A stretch of DNA of 52,267 bases from Curvibacter gracilis ATCC BAA-807 (lineage in GTDB: Bacteria; Pseudomonadota; Gammaproteobacteria; Burkholderiales; Burkholderiaceae_C): NCBI RefSeq assembly GCF_000518645.1, contig NZ_KI912468.1:1-52267 (forward strand), given 5' to 3'. This document shows positions 34,741 to 44,266 of the stretch, in pieces; the stretch's first letter is position 1; the number at the start of each line of letters is the position of its first letter. Both the position numbers and the translations under genes were made by a program. A model generated the notes under the pieces. That model searched no databases, had not been told where the DNA came from, and saw nothing but the letters and a program-made list of their open reading frames with translations.

Positions 34741-37037
34741 ACCGCAGCCTGCCCCCCACCCTGAACCGCCGCCGTTTTCTGCTCGCCGGCGCTGCGCTCG
34801 GAGGCGGCCTGCTGGTGGGCTGCAGCGGCCAGCGCCTGGGCGAGGGCGCCACCTTCGACCCCGTGGACGGCCAGGTGGCGCTGAATGCCTGGGTCAAGAT
34901 CACCCCCGACGACCGGGTGATCGTCGCCGCCCCCCGCTCGGAGATGGGCCAGGGGGTGCACACCGGCCTGGCCCAGTTGCTGGCCGACGAGCTGGACGCC
35001 CGCTGGGACCAGGTCAGCGTCGAGGCCGCCCCGCTGGCCCGCGTGTACGCCAACACCGCCTTGCTGCTGAATGTGTCGCCCCTGCTGCCCGACGACGACG
35101 GCCTGCTGGCCCGCCTGACCCGGGCCTCGCTGCAGACCGTGGGCTATGCGCTGGCGCTGCAGGTGACGGGGGGCTCGTCCAGCATCCGCGATGCCTGGGA
35201 GCCCCTGCGCCTGGCCGGCGCCACGGCGCGCCAGCAACTGCTGGCCGCCGCCGCCGCCCGGCTGCAGCTGCCGCTGGCCGAGCTGACGGTGCAGGACGGC
35301 CTGGTGCGCCACGCCGCCAGCGGCCGCACGCTGCGCTTTGGCGAGCTGGCCCAGGCCGCGGCGGCCCTGCCGGCCCCCAGCGACGTGAGCCTCAAGCCGG
35401 CCTCGGCACGCCGCCTGATCGGCCAGCCCGTGCCGCGCACCGACATCCCGGTCAAGGTCAACGGCCAGGCGCGCTTTGGCATCGACACCCGCCTGCCCGG
35501 CCTGCTGTATGCCGCCATCCGGCAATGCCCGGTGTTCGGCGGCCCGGTGTTGGGAGGCCGTCTGCGCCCCTTCGACCTGCCGGCGGCCCGCGCCCTGCCC
35601 GGCGTGAAAGACGTGATCACCCTGAACGAAGAGGCCGTGGTGGTGCTGGCCGCCAACACCTGGACCGCACAGCAGGCCGTGAACGCCCTGCCCTTGCAAT
35701 GGGACGAAGGGCCGCATGCCCAGCTCGATTCGGCCGCCGTGTCGGCCCAGCTGCGCGCCGCGCTGCAAGACAGTGGCCTGCACGGCGGCACGCGCTTTCG
35801 CCACCAGGGCGATGCCGACGCCGTGCTGGCCCAGACCCCGGCGCAGCGCCGCCTGCAGGCCGAGTACGAAGTGCCCTTTCTGGCCCACGCCGCACTCGAG
35901 CCCGTGAACTGCACGGCCCAGGTCAAGGGCGGGCAGGTCACGGTGTGGTGCGGCACCCAGGCGCCCTCGCTGGCGCAGCTGCTGGCCGCGCGCGTGGCCG
36001 AGGTGGACACCGACCAGGTCACGGTCCATGTGCCTTTGCTGGGCGGGGGCTTCGGGCGCCGGCTCGAGTCCGACATGGTGGAGCAGGCCGTGGCCGTGGC
36101 CCTGCGCACGCAGGGGGCCCCGGTCAAACTGACCTGGTCGCGTGAGGAAGACCTGCAGCACGACATGTACCGCCCCGCCGCCATGGCCCGCTTCGAGGCA
36201 GCGCTGGACGAGCAGGGTCGCCCCCTGGCCTGGCGCAACAGCGTGGCCGCGCCTTCGGTCGGGCTGTCGACGATGCAGCGTCTGCTGCCGTCCCTGGCCA
36301 TGGACATGCCCGACAAGAACCAGATCGAGGGTGCCTTCGAGCTGCCCTATGCGGTGCCCAACCTGGAGGTGCGCCAGTTCCGCTGCGCCACGCCCGTGCC
36401 GGTGGGCAGTTGGCGCAGCGTGGGGCACAGCTACAACGCCTTTTTCACCGAATGCTTTCTCGACGAGCTGGCCCATGCCGCCGGGCAAGACCCGGTGGCC
36501 TACCGCCTCAGCCTGCTGGCCCAGCAGCCGCGCCACCAGGCCGTGCTGAAGGCCGCGGCCGAGCGCGCTGGCTGGGGCCAGCCGTTGCCGCCGGGGCGGG
36601 CCCGGGGCGTGGCGCTGCATGAGTCCTTTGGCTCGGTCTGCGCCCAGGTGGCCGAGGTGGCCCTCGAAGGCGGCCGGCTGCGCGTGCACCGGGTGGTGGT
36701 GGCCCTCGACTGCGGCACCGTGGTCAACCCCGACACGGTGGACGCGCAGTTGCAAAGCGCCGTCGTCTACGGCCTGAGCGCCGCGCTGATGGGCGAGATC
36801 ACGCTCAAGGACGGGCGCGTGCAACAGCACAACTTCCCCGACTACGACGCGATCCGCCTGGCCGACATGCCGCGCATCGACACCGTGCTGCTGCCCAGCG
36901 CCTCGGCACCGGGCGGCGTGGGCGAGCCCGGCACACCGCCGGTGGCCCCGGCGGTGGCGAATGCCTGCTTCGCCCTGAGTGGCGAGCGCCTGCGCCGGCT
37001 GCCGCTGAGGCCTGCGCAACAGGTCAAGACCACCTGA
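34737..37037 (+). CDS. Molybdopterin-binding subunit, isoquinoline/aldehyde oxidoreductase type (IorB-like)
   Basis: Catalytic subunit, 766 aa. It starts with a Tat signal, [16 protein letters not shown], with a lipobox-like LLVGC, so the enzyme acts in the periplasm and may be lipid-anchored. Molybdopterin-contact motifs include [31 protein letters not shown], and [17 protein letters not shown], whose Glu is the likely catalytic base. The two-subunit form without a FAD subunit is that of IorAB-type enzymes, which hand electrons to cytochrome c. The substrate, an N-heterocycle or an aldehyde, cannot be told from sequence. No XdhC-like maturation gene is next to it. Confidence 0.9.
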   Translation: MNRSLPPTLNRRRFLLAGAALGGGLLVGCSGQRLGEGATFDPVDGQVALNAWVKITPDDRVIVAAPRSEMGQGVHTGLAQLLADELDARWDQVSVEAAPLARVYANTALLLNVSPLLPDDDGLLARLTRASLQTVGYALALQVTGGSSSIRDAWEPLRLAGATARQQLLAAAAARLQLPLAELTVQDGLVRHAASGRTLRFGELAQAAAALPAPSDVSLKPASARRLIGQPVPRTDIPVKVNGQARFGIDTRLPGLLYAAIRQCPVFGGPVLGGRLRPFDLPAARALPGVKDVITLNEEAVVVLAANTWTAQQAVNALPLQWDEGPHAQLDSAAVSAQLRAALQDSGLHGGTRFRHQGDADAVLAQTPAQRRLQAEYEVPFLAHAALEPVNCTAQVKGGQVTVWCGTQAPSLAQLLAARVAEVDTDQVTVHVPLLGGGFGRRLESDMVEQAVAVALRTQGAPVKLTWSREEDLQHDMYRPAAMARFEAALDEQGRPLAWRNSVAAPSVGLSTMQRLLPSLAMDMPDKNQIEGAFELPYAVPNLEVRQFRCATPVPVGSWRSVGHSYNAFFTECFLDELAHAAGQDPVAYRLSLLAQQPRHQAVLKAAAERAGWGQPLPPGRARGVALHESFGSVCAQVAEVALEGGRLRVHRVVVALDCGTVVNPDTVDAQLQSAVVYGLSAALMGEITLKDGRVQQHNFPDYDAIRLADMPRIDTVLLPSASAPGGVGEPGTPPVAPAVANACFALSGERLRRLPLRPAQQVKTT

Positions 37038-37082
37038 CAAACCCGAAGCTGTGCGACCCGCAAACCGGGCCACAATCGCGCC

Positions 37083-37514
37083 ATGAAAGCGCACAAGAAC
37101 CTGCTGCGGCACCTGCTGCTGAGCCGTTACGAATGGATTGAACAGCGCATGCTGGCGCGTGCTGCCCGCAACGGCTATGGCGAGGTCACGGCTGCCATGA
37201 GCCGCCTGTTCACCCACCTGGGCGGCCGGCCGGTGGGCCTGTCGGAGCTGGCGCGCAGGCTCGGCGTGTCGCGCCAGGCCGTGCACCAGCTGGCCCGCGA
37301 GGCCGCGGCCCTGAACCTGGTGGAGTTCGTGCCCAGCGAGACCGATGGCCGGGTCAAGCTGCTGCGCTTCACCCAGCGCGGCTGGGCCATGTCGGACAGC
37401 GCGGCCGAAGAGATAGCGGCCATCGAAGCCGAGATCGCCCAGCAGATCGGCGCCCCCGCCCTGCAGACCCTGCGCGAACTGCTGTCCCAGCCCTGGGGGC
37501 CAGGCGAGCGTTGA
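37083..37514 (+). CDS. MarR-family winged-helix regulator
   Basis: 143-aa DNA-binding protein. The helix-turn-helix is LSELARRLGVSRQAVHQLAREAAAL, followed by a wing with PSETDGRVKLLRFTQRG. It is 45 bp downstream of the molybdenum hydroxylase genes, on the same strand, so it may be co-transcribed with them and control them. It is shorter in its N-terminal helix than classical MarR, and no ligand residues can be named. Confidence 0.83.
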   Translation: MKAHKNLLRHLLLSRYEWIEQRMLARAARNGYGEVTAAMSRLFTHLGGRPVGLSELARRLGVSRQAVHQLAREAAALNLVEFVPSETDGRVKLLRFTQRGWAMSDSAAEEIAAIEAEIAQQIGAPALQTLRELLSQPWGPGER

Positions 37515-37560
37515 CGCCCCGACCCCGGGTAAACACCCAGGCCAGATCAAGCCCGGCAGA

Positions 37561-37589
37561 TTGACAGCCCTCGGCTGAGGCTGAAGAAT
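37561..37589 (+). promoter_or_regulatory. possible promoter of the Crp/Fnr-like gene
   Basis: TTGACA (37561-37566), a perfect -35 hexamer, is 17 bp before AAGAAT (37584-37589), a poor -10. The site is in the 271-bp gap that separates the MarR and Crp/Fnr genes. Confidence 0.35.
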
Positions 37590-37598
37590 CGAATGTTC

Positions 37599-37613
37599 GT
37601 CAATAACGTTGAC
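37599..37613. promoter_or_regulatory. palindromic operator candidate GTCAA-N5-TTGAC
   Basis: GTCAA-TAACG-TTGAC is a perfect inverted repeat with 5-bp arms and a 5-bp spacer, just downstream of the possible -10 box, in an AT-rich patch. It would suit a dimeric Crp/Fnr or MarR protein; both neighbours are candidates. Confidence 0.4.
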
Positions 37614-37785
37614 ATTCAGCCCCTCCCGCGGGATGCCAGGACGCTGCCAGCGAGGCGCTCTCAGGGGCCATGTCTCGCCGCAGACCTAGGTAGTGATGCC
37701 GCCGATCCGGCTGCCGGCGCACGGAGGGCCGCTGTGCGGGTTCAATCAGCCGGCTTGTCAGCCATGACCTCAAGGAGATCACGCC

Positions 37786-38580
37786 GTGTCCAGTAACGCC
37801 ATGCGGGCTGCCCACCACCAGGGGGCTTACTTCCAGCTGCCCGACGAAGCCCCGCGCCTGCACCGCGACGAGCGTGAGGCCCTCGAGCGCGATGCCTGGT
37901 TCGCCTCGCTGCCGCCGCTGCTGCGCCACGACATCCTGCGCGTGCTGCAGGTCGACCGCTACCGCGACGGCCAGCCCCTGGCCGACCCGCTGGGCGGGCA
38001 GCACCACCCCTGGATGGGCTGTGTGCGAGGGGCGGTGCGCATCTGCAGCGAAGCCTTCAGCGACCTGCCGCACACGCTCGACTTCGCCGGCCCGGGCCAA
38101 TGGTTCAGCCTGGGCCCTGCGGGCGATGCGGCGGGCGATGACCTGGGCCCCGACGAGCCAGCGGTGTACGCCGTGGCCCACCGCGATACCACCGTGGTGC
38201 GCATTCCGCGCGCCGCCATGGCCGGCCTGCTGCAGCGCCACCCCAGCTTCGGCCCCTCGCTGCTGCGCCAGTCCGCGTTGCAGACCCGGCGCCTGATGGA
38301 GCGCACCGACGACCTCAAATCACTCAGCCTGGGTCAGCGCCTGGCCAAGCAACTGGCCCTGATGGCCGGCCAGGCGGGCCCGCTGGGCGAAGGCGGGCCG
38401 GCCCGGGTGGTGCTGGACATGGCACAACACGAACTGGCCAGCCTGCTCGGGGCCTCGCGCCAGCGCATCAACCAGCAACTCAAGCGGCTGGAACAGCTCA
38501 ACGCCATCCAGGTGGCCACCGGGCGCCTGCTGGTGCGCGACCACCGCATGCTCCAACGCATCGGCGAGCAAGGCTGCTGA
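37786..38580 (+). CDS. Crp/Fnr-family transcriptional regulator
   Basis: 264 aa with an N-terminal cyclic-nucleotide-binding-like beta-roll (about 40-150: LPPLLRHDILRVLQVDRYRDGQ, GPGQWFSLGP) and a C-terminal HTH (LDMAQHELASLLGASRQRINQQLKRLEQ). The cysteines needed for an Fnr-type iron-sulfur cluster are missing, so it is not a simple oxygen sensor. The start is GTG at 37786 with AAGGAG 7 bp upstream. Its position beside redox enzymes suggests redox or carbon-linked control; the target is unknown. Confidence 0.86.
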   Translation: MSSNAMRAAHHQGAYFQLPDEAPRLHRDEREALERDAWFASLPPLLRHDILRVLQVDRYRDGQPLADPLGGQHHPWMGCVRGAVRICSEAFSDLPHTLDFAGPGQWFSLGPAGDAAGDDLGPDEPAVYAVAHRDTTVVRIPRAAMAGLLQRHPSFGPSLLRQSALQTRRLMERTDDLKSLSLGQRLAKQLALMAGQAGPLGEGGPARVVLDMAQHELASLLGASRQRINQQLKRLEQLNAIQVATGRLLVRDHRMLQRIGEQGC

Positions 38581-38599
38581 GGCCCCAAGGGGCCTCAGC
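38576..38599. terminator. bidirectional hairpin between crp-like gene and ruvA
   Basis: GCTGAGGCCCC-AA-GGGGCCTCAGC has perfect 11-bp arms and includes the stop codon of the regulator gene. It fills the 26-bp gap between two convergent genes, so it can stop transcription from both sides. No long T tract. Confidence 0.6.
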
Positions 38600-38606
38600 G
38601 TGGCGC

Positions 38607-39182
38607 TTACCTTGCCAGGGCTTTCAGGGCCAGTTTGATGCCTTCGCTGACGCCGACGTCGGGGGGCAGGGCTTTCAGGGCGGCGGCGGCCTCCTTGTCG
38701 TTGTAGCCGAGCGCCAGCAGGGCCTGCTGGATGTCGGCCTGGGCATCGCTGGCCGCGGCGGGGCGCAACAGGTCGATTTCGGCGCCGAGCTTGCCCTTGA
38801 GTTCGAGCAGCAGGCGCTCGGCCGTCTTCTTGCCGATGCCGGGCACCTTGACCAGGCGGCCCGACTCCTGCTGGGTGATGGCCTGGGCCAGCTCGTTCAC
38901 GCTCATGCCCGAGAGCACGCTCAAGGCGGTGCGCGGGCCCACGCCGCTGATCTTGATCAGCTGGCGAAAGGCATCGCGTTCACCAGCGGTGCCGAAGCCG
39001 TACAGAATCTGCGCATCCTCGCGCACCACGAAGTGCGTCAGCAGCGACACTTTCTCGCCCAGGCCGGGCAGGTTGTAGAAGGTGCTCATGGGCACGTCCA
39101 CTTCATAACCCACGCCGTGACAGTCCACCAACAGCTGCGGCGGGTTCTTGTCTGAGAGGGTTCCGGTCAATTTGCCTATCAT
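38607..39182 (-). CDS. ruvA: Holliday junction DNA-binding subunit RuvA
   Basis: 191-aa subunit that recognises four-way junctions and loads RuvB. The OB-fold start is [20 protein letters not shown], the helix-hairpin-helix motifs lie in [18 protein letters not shown] and [22 protein letters not shown], and the C-terminal domain III ([18 protein letters not shown]) contacts RuvB. It is divergent from phoH and convergent with the Crp/Fnr gene. ruvC is not in the window and ruvB is far away. Confidence 0.95.
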   Translation of the reverse strand: MIGKLTGTLSDKNPPQLLVDCHGVGYEVDVPMSTFYNLPGLGEKVSLLTHFVVREDAQILYGFGTAGERDAFRQLIKISGVGPRTALSVLSGMSVNELAQAITQQESGRLVKVPGIGKKTAERLLLELKGKLGAEIDLLRPAAASDAQADIQQALLALGYNDKEAAAALKALPPDVGVSEGIKLALKALAR

Positions 39183-39194
39183 TGCAGTCCTTGC

Positions 39195-39211
39195 GGCCCC
39201 GTCTCGGGGCC
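39195..39211. other. hairpin in the ruvA-phoH divergent gap
   Basis: GGCCCC-GTCTC-GGGGCC is a 6-bp perfect stem. It lies in a gap of only 49 bp that must also hold start signals for both genes, so it could influence translation or transcription. Role unknown. Confidence 0.3.
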
Positions 39212-39231
39212 CTTCGGCCGGAATTATCAGC

Positions 39232-40194
39232 TTGATCGTCAGACACACCTTCACTCCCCACAACAACCTGCGCCTGGGCCACCTGTGCGGCGCGATGGAC
39301 GAGCACCTGCGCACCATCGAGGCGGGGCTGCAGGTCAGCATCGCGCACCGGCACGAGCAGTTCAAGGTGGACGGCCCCAAGGCCCGGGCCACCCAGGCCA
39401 TGGAGGTGCTGCAGGCCCTGTACGAGATCGCCGAGCGGCCTATTCCCGCCGAAACCGTGCAGCTGATGCTGGCCGGCGACACCGCCCTGCCCGAGGCCCC
39501 GGGCGCGGGCGTGGTGCTGAGCACGCGGCGCGCCGACCTGCGCGCCCGCACGCCCACCCAGGGGGCCTATCTGGACAACATCGCCACCCACGACATCACC
39601 TTCGGCATCGGCCCGGCCGGCACCGGCAAGACCTACCTGGCCGTGGCCTGTGCGGTGGACGCACTGGAGCGCAGTGCGGTGCAGCGCATCGTGCTGACCC
39701 GCCCGGCCGTGGAGGCCGGCGAGCGCCTGGGCTTTCTGCCCGGCGACCTGACGCAGAAGGTCGACCCCTACCTGCGTCCGCTGTACGACGCGCTGTACGA
39801 GCTGATGGGCTACGACAAGGTGCAAAAGGCCTTCGAACGCAACGCGCTCGAGATCGCTCCGCTGGCCTTCATGCGCGGGCGCACGCTGAACAACGCCTTC
39901 GTGATCCTGGACGAGGCCCAGAACACCACGCCCGAGCAGATGAAGATGTTCCTCACCCGCATCGGCTTCGGCGCCAAGGCGGTGGTGACCGGCGACGTGA
40001 GCCAGATCGACCTGCCCAAGGGCGCGCCCAGTGGGCTGATCGACGCCGAGCGCGTGCTCAAGCGTGTCAAGGGCATTGCGGTGACCCGCTTCACCAGCGC
40101 CGACGTGGTGCGCCATCCGCTGGTGGCCCGCATCGTGGACGCCTACGACGCCGTGGGCCGCACGGGCACGGCAGCCCGGCGCCATGCCGAGTGA
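39232..40194 (+). CDS. PhoH-family ATPase
   Basis: PhoH-like NTPase (YbeZ type), 320 aa, thought to act with YbeY in rRNA processing. Visible are [16 protein letters not shown] at the N-terminus, Walker [29 protein letters not shown], and Walker [24 protein letters not shown] with sensor [12 protein letters not shown] chose TTG at 39232, giving [12 protein letters not shown], as in related proteins; any earlier start would run into the divergent ruvA. It is followed after 50 bp by ybeY. Confidence 0.9.
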   Translation: MIVRHTFTPHNNLRLGHLCGAMDEHLRTIEAGLQVSIAHRHEQFKVDGPKARATQAMEVLQALYEIAERPIPAETVQLMLAGDTALPEAPGAGVVLSTRRADLRARTPTQGAYLDNIATHDITFGIGPAGTGKTYLAVACAVDALERSAVQRIVLTRPAVEAGERLGFLPGDLTQKVDPYLRPLYDALYELMGYDKVQKAFERNALEIAPLAFMRGRTLNNAFVILDEAQNTTPEQMKMFLTRIGFGAKAVVTGDVSQIDLPKGAPSGLIDAERVLKRVKGIAVTRFTSADVVRHPLVARIVDAYDAVGRTGTAARRHAE

Positions 40195-40244
40195 GCCCTG
40201 AAGCCCTGAATACGCCCCGAGTGCCCCACCGCCAAGCCCCCACC

Positions 40245-40697
40245 ATGTCCCTGCCCGAACTCTCGCTGTCGCTGCAATTCGCCCGCTTCCCCGAGGCCGC
40301 CGCCCACCGCGCCGCCCTGCCCCGCGCCCAGGTGGCGCGCTGGATCCGCCATGCCCTGCCGCGGCCCGGCGAGATCACGGTGCGCATCGTGGGCACCGAG
40401 GAAGGGCGCGAACTCAACCTGGCCTACCGCGGCAAGGACTACGCCACCAATGTGCTCACCTTCGACTATGCGCAAAGCCCGGTGGTGATGGCCGACCTGG
40501 TGCTGTGCGCCCCGGTGGTCGAGCGTGAGGCCCAGGAGCAGAACAAGCCGCTGCAGGCCCACTACGCCCACCTGCTGGTGCATGGCGCCCTGCATGCCTG
40601 TGGCTACGACCACGAGACCAACGAACGCGACGCACTCGAGATGGAAACCCTCGAGATCCTGCTGCTGGGCGCGCTGGGCTTCCCAAACCCTTATTGA
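40245..40697 (+). CDS. ybeY: Endoribonuclease YbeY (16S rRNA maturation)
   Basis: Zinc-dependent RNase of 150 aa needed for 16S rRNA 3'-end maturation and ribosome quality control. The metal-binding motif [15 protein letters not shown] supplies three histidines, preceded by [15 protein letters not shown]. The phoH-ybeY pair is a widespread operon. Here a SulP transporter gene follows instead of the usual corC-type gene. Confidence 0.94.
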   Translation: MSLPELSLSLQFARFPEAAAHRAALPRAQVARWIRHALPRPGEITVRIVGTEEGRELNLAYRGKDYATNVLTFDYAQSPVVMADLVLCAPVVEREAQEQNKPLQAHYAHLLVHGALHACGYDHETNERDALEMETLEILLLGALGFPNPY

Positions 40698-40785
40698 CGC
40701 CCCCGGCGCGACGGGCCATCCTGGCCCGGAGCGCCGTGATCCATCTCATCCGGCTCTGGCCAGTGCTGGGGCGGCGCCCGTTTCC

Positions 40786-42477
40786 ATGTCCACACCTGAT
40801 CCCGCACCACCGTCCCTGTCATCGCAACCGGCGGTGCACGAACCTGCGCCCGCAGGGCTGCTGCGCCGCCACGGCGCCGACCTGCTGGCCGGCCTGTCGG
40901 TGGCCGGCGTGCTGCTGCCCGAGGCCGTGGCCTATGCCGCCATTGCCGGGGTCGAGCCCCTGCATGCGCTGATCGCCGCCCTGGTGGGCCTGTGCATCTA
41001 CCCGCTGCTGGGCAGCAGCCGCTTTGCCATCGTGGCGCCCACCTCATCGGCCGCCGCGGTGTTTGCCTCGGCCGTGGCCATCGGCGGGCCGGCCATGGGT
41101 TACGCCCTGGTGGGCCTGACCGGGCTGATGTTCATCGTGGCCTCGGTGCTGCGCGCCGGCTACCTGGGGGCGTTCATCTCACGCCCTGTGCTGCGGGGCT
41201 TTGCCTGGGCCCTGGCGGTGACCATCGTGATCAAGCAGCTGCCCCACATGGCCGGCGTGGCGGCCCACGGCAGCCTGCCGCTGCCCCTGCTGTGGCACTG
41301 GCTGCACGAATCCGCCCTGTGGCACCAGGCCAGCCTGGCCCTGGGCTTTGGCGCCCTGGCCCTGTGGCTGACGCTGCGCCAGGTGGCGCAGCGCTGGGTC
41401 TTTGTGCCGCCCTCCCTGCTGGTGTTGGGCCTGGGCATCGCGCTGTCGGGGGGGCTGGGCCTGGGCGATCAAGGGGTGAAGCTGGTCGGCGACATCGACT
41501 GGCAGGGCCTGGGCTGGCAATGGCCCGAGCTGCGCACCGAACAATGGCTGCGGGCAGCCGAAATCGCCCCGGCGCTGCTGCTGATCCTGTTTGCCGAATC
41601 CTGGGGTTCGGTGCGTTCGCTGGCGCTGCAGCACGGCCACACCGTGCGCGCCAACCGCGAGCTGATGGCGTTGGGCGCGGCCAACCTGGTGAGCGGTCTG
41701 GTGCAGGGGCTGCCGGTGGGGGCGGGCTTTTCGGCTGCCATGGCCAGCCACTCGGCTGGTGGGCGCAGCCAATGGGCCGGTGTGGGCGCCGCGCTGGCGC
41801 TGGCCTTGCTGCTGTGGCTGGCCCGCCCCTGGCTGGCCCTGATGCCGGTGCCGGTGCTGGCCGCGGTGGTGACGGCCATCCTGTCGCACAACCTGTGGCC
41901 CAAGGCCCTGATCGCCACGCTGCGCCTGGGCAGCGATGCCTGGCTGGCGCTGGTGGCGGGCGCGGGCGTGCTGTGGTTCGGCGTGCTGTTCGGCATGCTG
42001 CTGGCGGTGGCCCTGTCGCTGCTGCTGGCGCTGCGCCGCTTTGCCCAGCCCCTGGTGTCCGAACTGGGCCTGCTGCCCGGCACGCGCGACTACCTCGACT
42101 GCGAGCGCCACCCCGAAACCCGGGTGCAGGCCGGCATCCTGGTGATGCGGCCCGAAGAGCCGCTGTTCTTTGCCAACGCCGAGCAGGTCTTCAGCCTGGT
42201 GCGACAGCGCGCCGGTCAGCGCCAGGCCCAGGTGGTGGTGCTGAGCCTGGAGATGAGCGACGACTTCGACACCACGGTCATGGAAAGCCTGGCCGAGTTC
42301 ACAGCCGGGCTGAACCAGAGCGGTGTGGGGCTGCTGCTGGCGCGGGTCAAGGACAAGCCGCGCGAAGCGCTGCTGCGCCAGGGCCTGGCCGATGGCCGCC
42401 AGGGCCACCCCACCCTGTACTGGAGCGTGGACGACGCCATGAAGGCCGCGCAGCGCCTGCTGCAGAAAAACGGTTGA
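40786..42477 (+). CDS. SulP-family anion transporter with STAS domain
   Basis: Inner-membrane transporter, 563 aa. The transmembrane part (about 30-425) has LLAGLSVAGVLLPEAVAYAAIAG and the family stretch LLGSSRFAIVAPTSSAAAVFAS; the C-terminal STAS domain (about 440-560) has ILVMRPEEPLFFANAEQVF and VVVLSLEMSDDFDTTVMESL. SulP proteins carry sulfate, bicarbonate or dicarboxylates; the substrate is not clear here. A carbonic anhydrase gene is in this window but not adjacent. It ends 1 bp before the convergent dtd gene. Confidence 0.9.
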   Translation: MSTPDPAPPSLSSQPAVHEPAPAGLLRRHGADLLAGLSVAGVLLPEAVAYAAIAGVEPLHALIAALVGLCIYPLLGSSRFAIVAPTSSAAAVFASAVAIGGPAMGYALVGLTGLMFIVASVLRAGYLGAFISRPVLRGFAWALAVTIVIKQLPHMAGVAAHGSLPLPLLWHWLHESALWHQASLALGFGALALWLTLRQVAQRWVFVPPSLLVLGLGIALSGGLGLGDQGVKLVGDIDWQGLGWQWPELRTEQWLRAAEIAPALLLILFAESWGSVRSLALQHGHTVRANRELMALGAANLVSGLVQGLPVGAGFSAAMASHSAGGRSQWAGVGAALALALLLWLARPWLALMPVPVLAAVVTAILSHNLWPKALIATLRLGSDAWLALVAGAGVLWFGVLFGMLLAVALSLLLALRRFAQPLVSELGLLPGTRDYLDCERHPETRVQAGILVMRPEEPLFFANAEQVFSLVRQRAGQRQAQVVVLSLEMSDDFDTTVMESLAEFTAGLNQSGVGLLLARVKDKPREALLRQGLADGRQGHPTLYWSVDDAMKAAQRLLQKNG

Positions 42478-42478
42478 G

Positions 42479-42934
42479 TCAGACCATGCGCAAGGGGATG
42501 GTGATCGGGCCGTCGTTGACCAGGTGCACCTTCATGTCGGCGGCAAAGATGCCCGTGGCCACCTCGGGGTGAAGACTGCGCGCCTGCTGCACCAGGTGCT
42601 CATAGAGGCGGCGCCCGTCATCGGGGGCGGCGGCCTGGGTGAAGCTGGGGCGGTTGCCGCCGCTGCAATCGGCCGCCAGGGTGAACTGGCTCACGATCAG
42701 CAGGCCGCCGTGCCGGCCCTGGCCATCCAGGTCCTGCACCGAGCGGTTCATCTTGCCGGCCTCGTCGCTGAAGATGCGCAGCTTGAGAATCTTCTGCAGC
42801 AGCCGCTCGGCCACCGCCTCGGTGTCGCCGCGCTCGGCACAGGCCAGCACCAGCAGCCCCGGCCCGATCTGGCCCACCGTCTGGCCCTCCACCACCACCC
42901 GTGCCTCGCTGACACGTTGAATCACACTGATCAA
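42479..42934 (-). CDS. dtd: D-aminoacyl-tRNA deacylase
   Basis: Removes D-amino acids from mischarged tRNAs. The 151 aa show the N-terminal [16 protein letters not shown], the active-site stretch [12 protein letters not shown] and the C-terminal [10 protein letters not shown], the counterpart of the family NxGP motif. The start is TTG at 42934, supported by GAGGTGAG about 5 bp upstream and by the length; GTG at 42925 is the alternative. It is convergent with the SulP gene with no room for a terminator. Confidence 0.94.
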   Translation of the reverse strand: MISVIQRVSEARVVVEGQTVGQIGPGLLVLACAERGDTEAVAERLLQKILKLRIFSDEAGKMNRSVQDLDGQGRHGGLLIVSQFTLAADCSGGNRPSFTQAAAPDDGRRLYEHLVQQARSLHPEVATGIFAADMKVHLVNDGPITIPLRMV

Positions 42935-42984
42935 AAACTCACCTCTTCAAGCCAGTTGCTGACAAAAATCGAAAAAAAGTGCTG

Positions 42985-43019
42985 CCGTTAACATACCGTT
43001 AATCGGAAATGTTACCGTT
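42985..43019. promoter_or_regulatory. cluster of CCGTT repeats upstream of the FecR-domain gene
   Basis: CCGTT occurs at 42985, 42996 and 43015 within TGCCGTTAAC, TACCGTTAAT and TACCGTTTAC, with start-to-start distances of 11 and 19 bp. The patch is AT-rich against the background and sits in the gap between dtd and the FecR-domain gene. It may be a promoter or regulator site; no factor can be named. Confidence 0.3.
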
Positions 43020-43102
43020 TACCTTATTTTTCAACGCTTCTTCCAGATCAGGTCGCAGTTTGCCATTGGGCACCCTGGCCTGTTCTCTCAACGACCGCAC
43101 CG

Positions 43103-43642
43103 ATGATCAAGCCTCTCCAATCTCCTGCGTGGCCCGTGTGGGCCTCACTGCTGACCCTGCTGCTGGGTCTGGGCCAGGCCCGCGCGCAAAGCACACCGGC
43201 AGCGGCCAGCCCGGCCACCGCCAGCCCCAGCGCTGCCGCGGCGCCCGCCGCCCGCGAGCGGGCGGCCACGGTCAAGCTGGTCAACGGCCCGGTGCTGGCC
43301 CGCGGCCCGCAAGGCGAACGCCCCTTGAACTCAGGTGACGAAGTGGCCGCCAGCGAGCGCGTGCTGACCGGCAAGGCCGGCTCGGTCAGCCTGGTGCTGC
43401 GCGACGGCAGCACGCTGATGCTGGGCCCCGACAGTGCGCTGGACCTGAAAGAGTTCCGCTTCAACCCGACCACCAACGAAGGCAGCGTGGTGCTGTCGGT
43501 GGTCAAGGGCACGCTGCGCATGATCACCGGCCTGATCGGCAAGACCCGCCCCGAGTCCGTGCGCATCACCACCCCGACCTCGACCATCGGCGTGCTGGGC
43601 ACCGACTTCATTGTCGAAGTGAGCGAGGAGGTGCAGCCATGA
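43103..43642 (+). CDS. FecR-domain periplasmic protein
   Basis: 179 aa with a signal peptide (about 1-29, ending ARAQ), an Ala/Pro/Ser-rich linker, and one FecR domain (about 60-160: RPLNSGDEVAASERVLTGKAGSVSLVLRDGS read in parts, and SVRITTPTSTIGVLGTDFIVEV). This is the stand-alone periplasmic FecR form and lacks the anti-sigma membrane segment, so it is not a ferric-citrate sensor. Genes of this kind often sit with OmpA and CHASE2-cyclase genes; the OmpA gene is present, overlapping by 4 bp. Confidence 0.87.
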   Translation: MIKPLQSPAWPVWASLLTLLLGLGQARAQSTPAAASPATASPSAAAAPAARERAATVKLVNGPVLARGPQGERPLNSGDEVAASERVLTGKAGSVSLVLRDGSTLMLGPDSALDLKEFRFNPTTNEGSVVLSVVKGTLRMITGLIGKTRPESVRITTPTSTIGVLGTDFIVEVSEEVQP

Positions 43643-44262
43643 TCGCCCGCCGCCTGGCCCTTTTGTCGCTGCTGGCCCTGACGGCCCTGGCCGGCTGCTC
43701 GACACCGCCCCCGCCCAAGCCCCCCGTGCCGCGCATGCAGGTGGTGCTGCTGCCCCAGGAAGACGGCCGCCCCACCGGCGTGGTGGTGCAGTCGGGCAAC
43801 GCCAGCCAGACGCTGGTGGAGCCCTTCCAACGCGCCAGCAGCCGGGCCAACCAGGCCCCGGTGGTCGACCAGGCCGACCCCGAACAGGTGCGCCAGGCCT
43901 ACGACCCGCTGTTCAAGATCGCGCCCCCGAAGCCGGTGCGCTACGTGCTGTTCTTCCAGCCCGGCGGCACCCGCCTGACGGGTGAATCGCAGGCCGAGCT
44001 GCCGCGCATCCAGGCCGAAGCCGCCCGCTACCCCGGGGTGGAGATCCTGGTGGTGGGCCACACCGACACCAAGGGCAGCGGCGACGGCAACGACGCCCTG
44101 TCGCTGCGCCGGGCCCAGCAGGTGCGCGATCTGCTGGTGCAGCAAGGCCTGCCCGCCAACCACATCGAAGCCGTGGGCCGTGGCGAGCGCGAGCTGGCCG
44201 TCGCCACCGGCGACGAGGTGGACGAGCCGCGCAACCGCCGGGTGGAAATCCAGCTGCGCTGA
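43639..44262 (+). CDS. OmpA-family lipoprotein
   Basis: 207 aa. Signal peptide with lipobox LTALAGC, then a Pro-rich linker (TPPPPKPPVPR), and a C-terminal OmpA peptidoglycan-binding domain (about 95-207) with RYVLFFQPGGTRLTGES, EILVVGHTDTKGSGDGND, LSLRRAQQVRDLL and NRRVEIQL. It should tether the outer membrane to the cell wall. It is coupled to the FecR-domain gene by an ATGA overlap and is convergent with the amidohydrolase gene, with 4 bp between the stops. Confidence 0.9.
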   Translation: MIARRLALLSLLALTALAGCSTPPPPKPPVPRMQVVLLPQEDGRPTGVVVQSGNASQTLVEPFQRASSRANQAPVVDQADPEQVRQAYDPLFKIAPPKPVRYVLFFQPGGTRLTGESQAELPRIQAEAARYPGVEILVVGHTDTKGSGDGNDALSLRRAQQVRDLLVQQGLPANHIEAVGRGERELAVATGDEVDEPRNRRVEIQLR

Positions 44263-44266
44263 GGCC

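Noticed and set aside
34677..37550. Very long minus-strand open frame opposite the molybdenum hydroxylase
   Set aside because: Antisense shadow of a clearly recognisable gene; translation is low-complexity His/Gln/Gly-rich.
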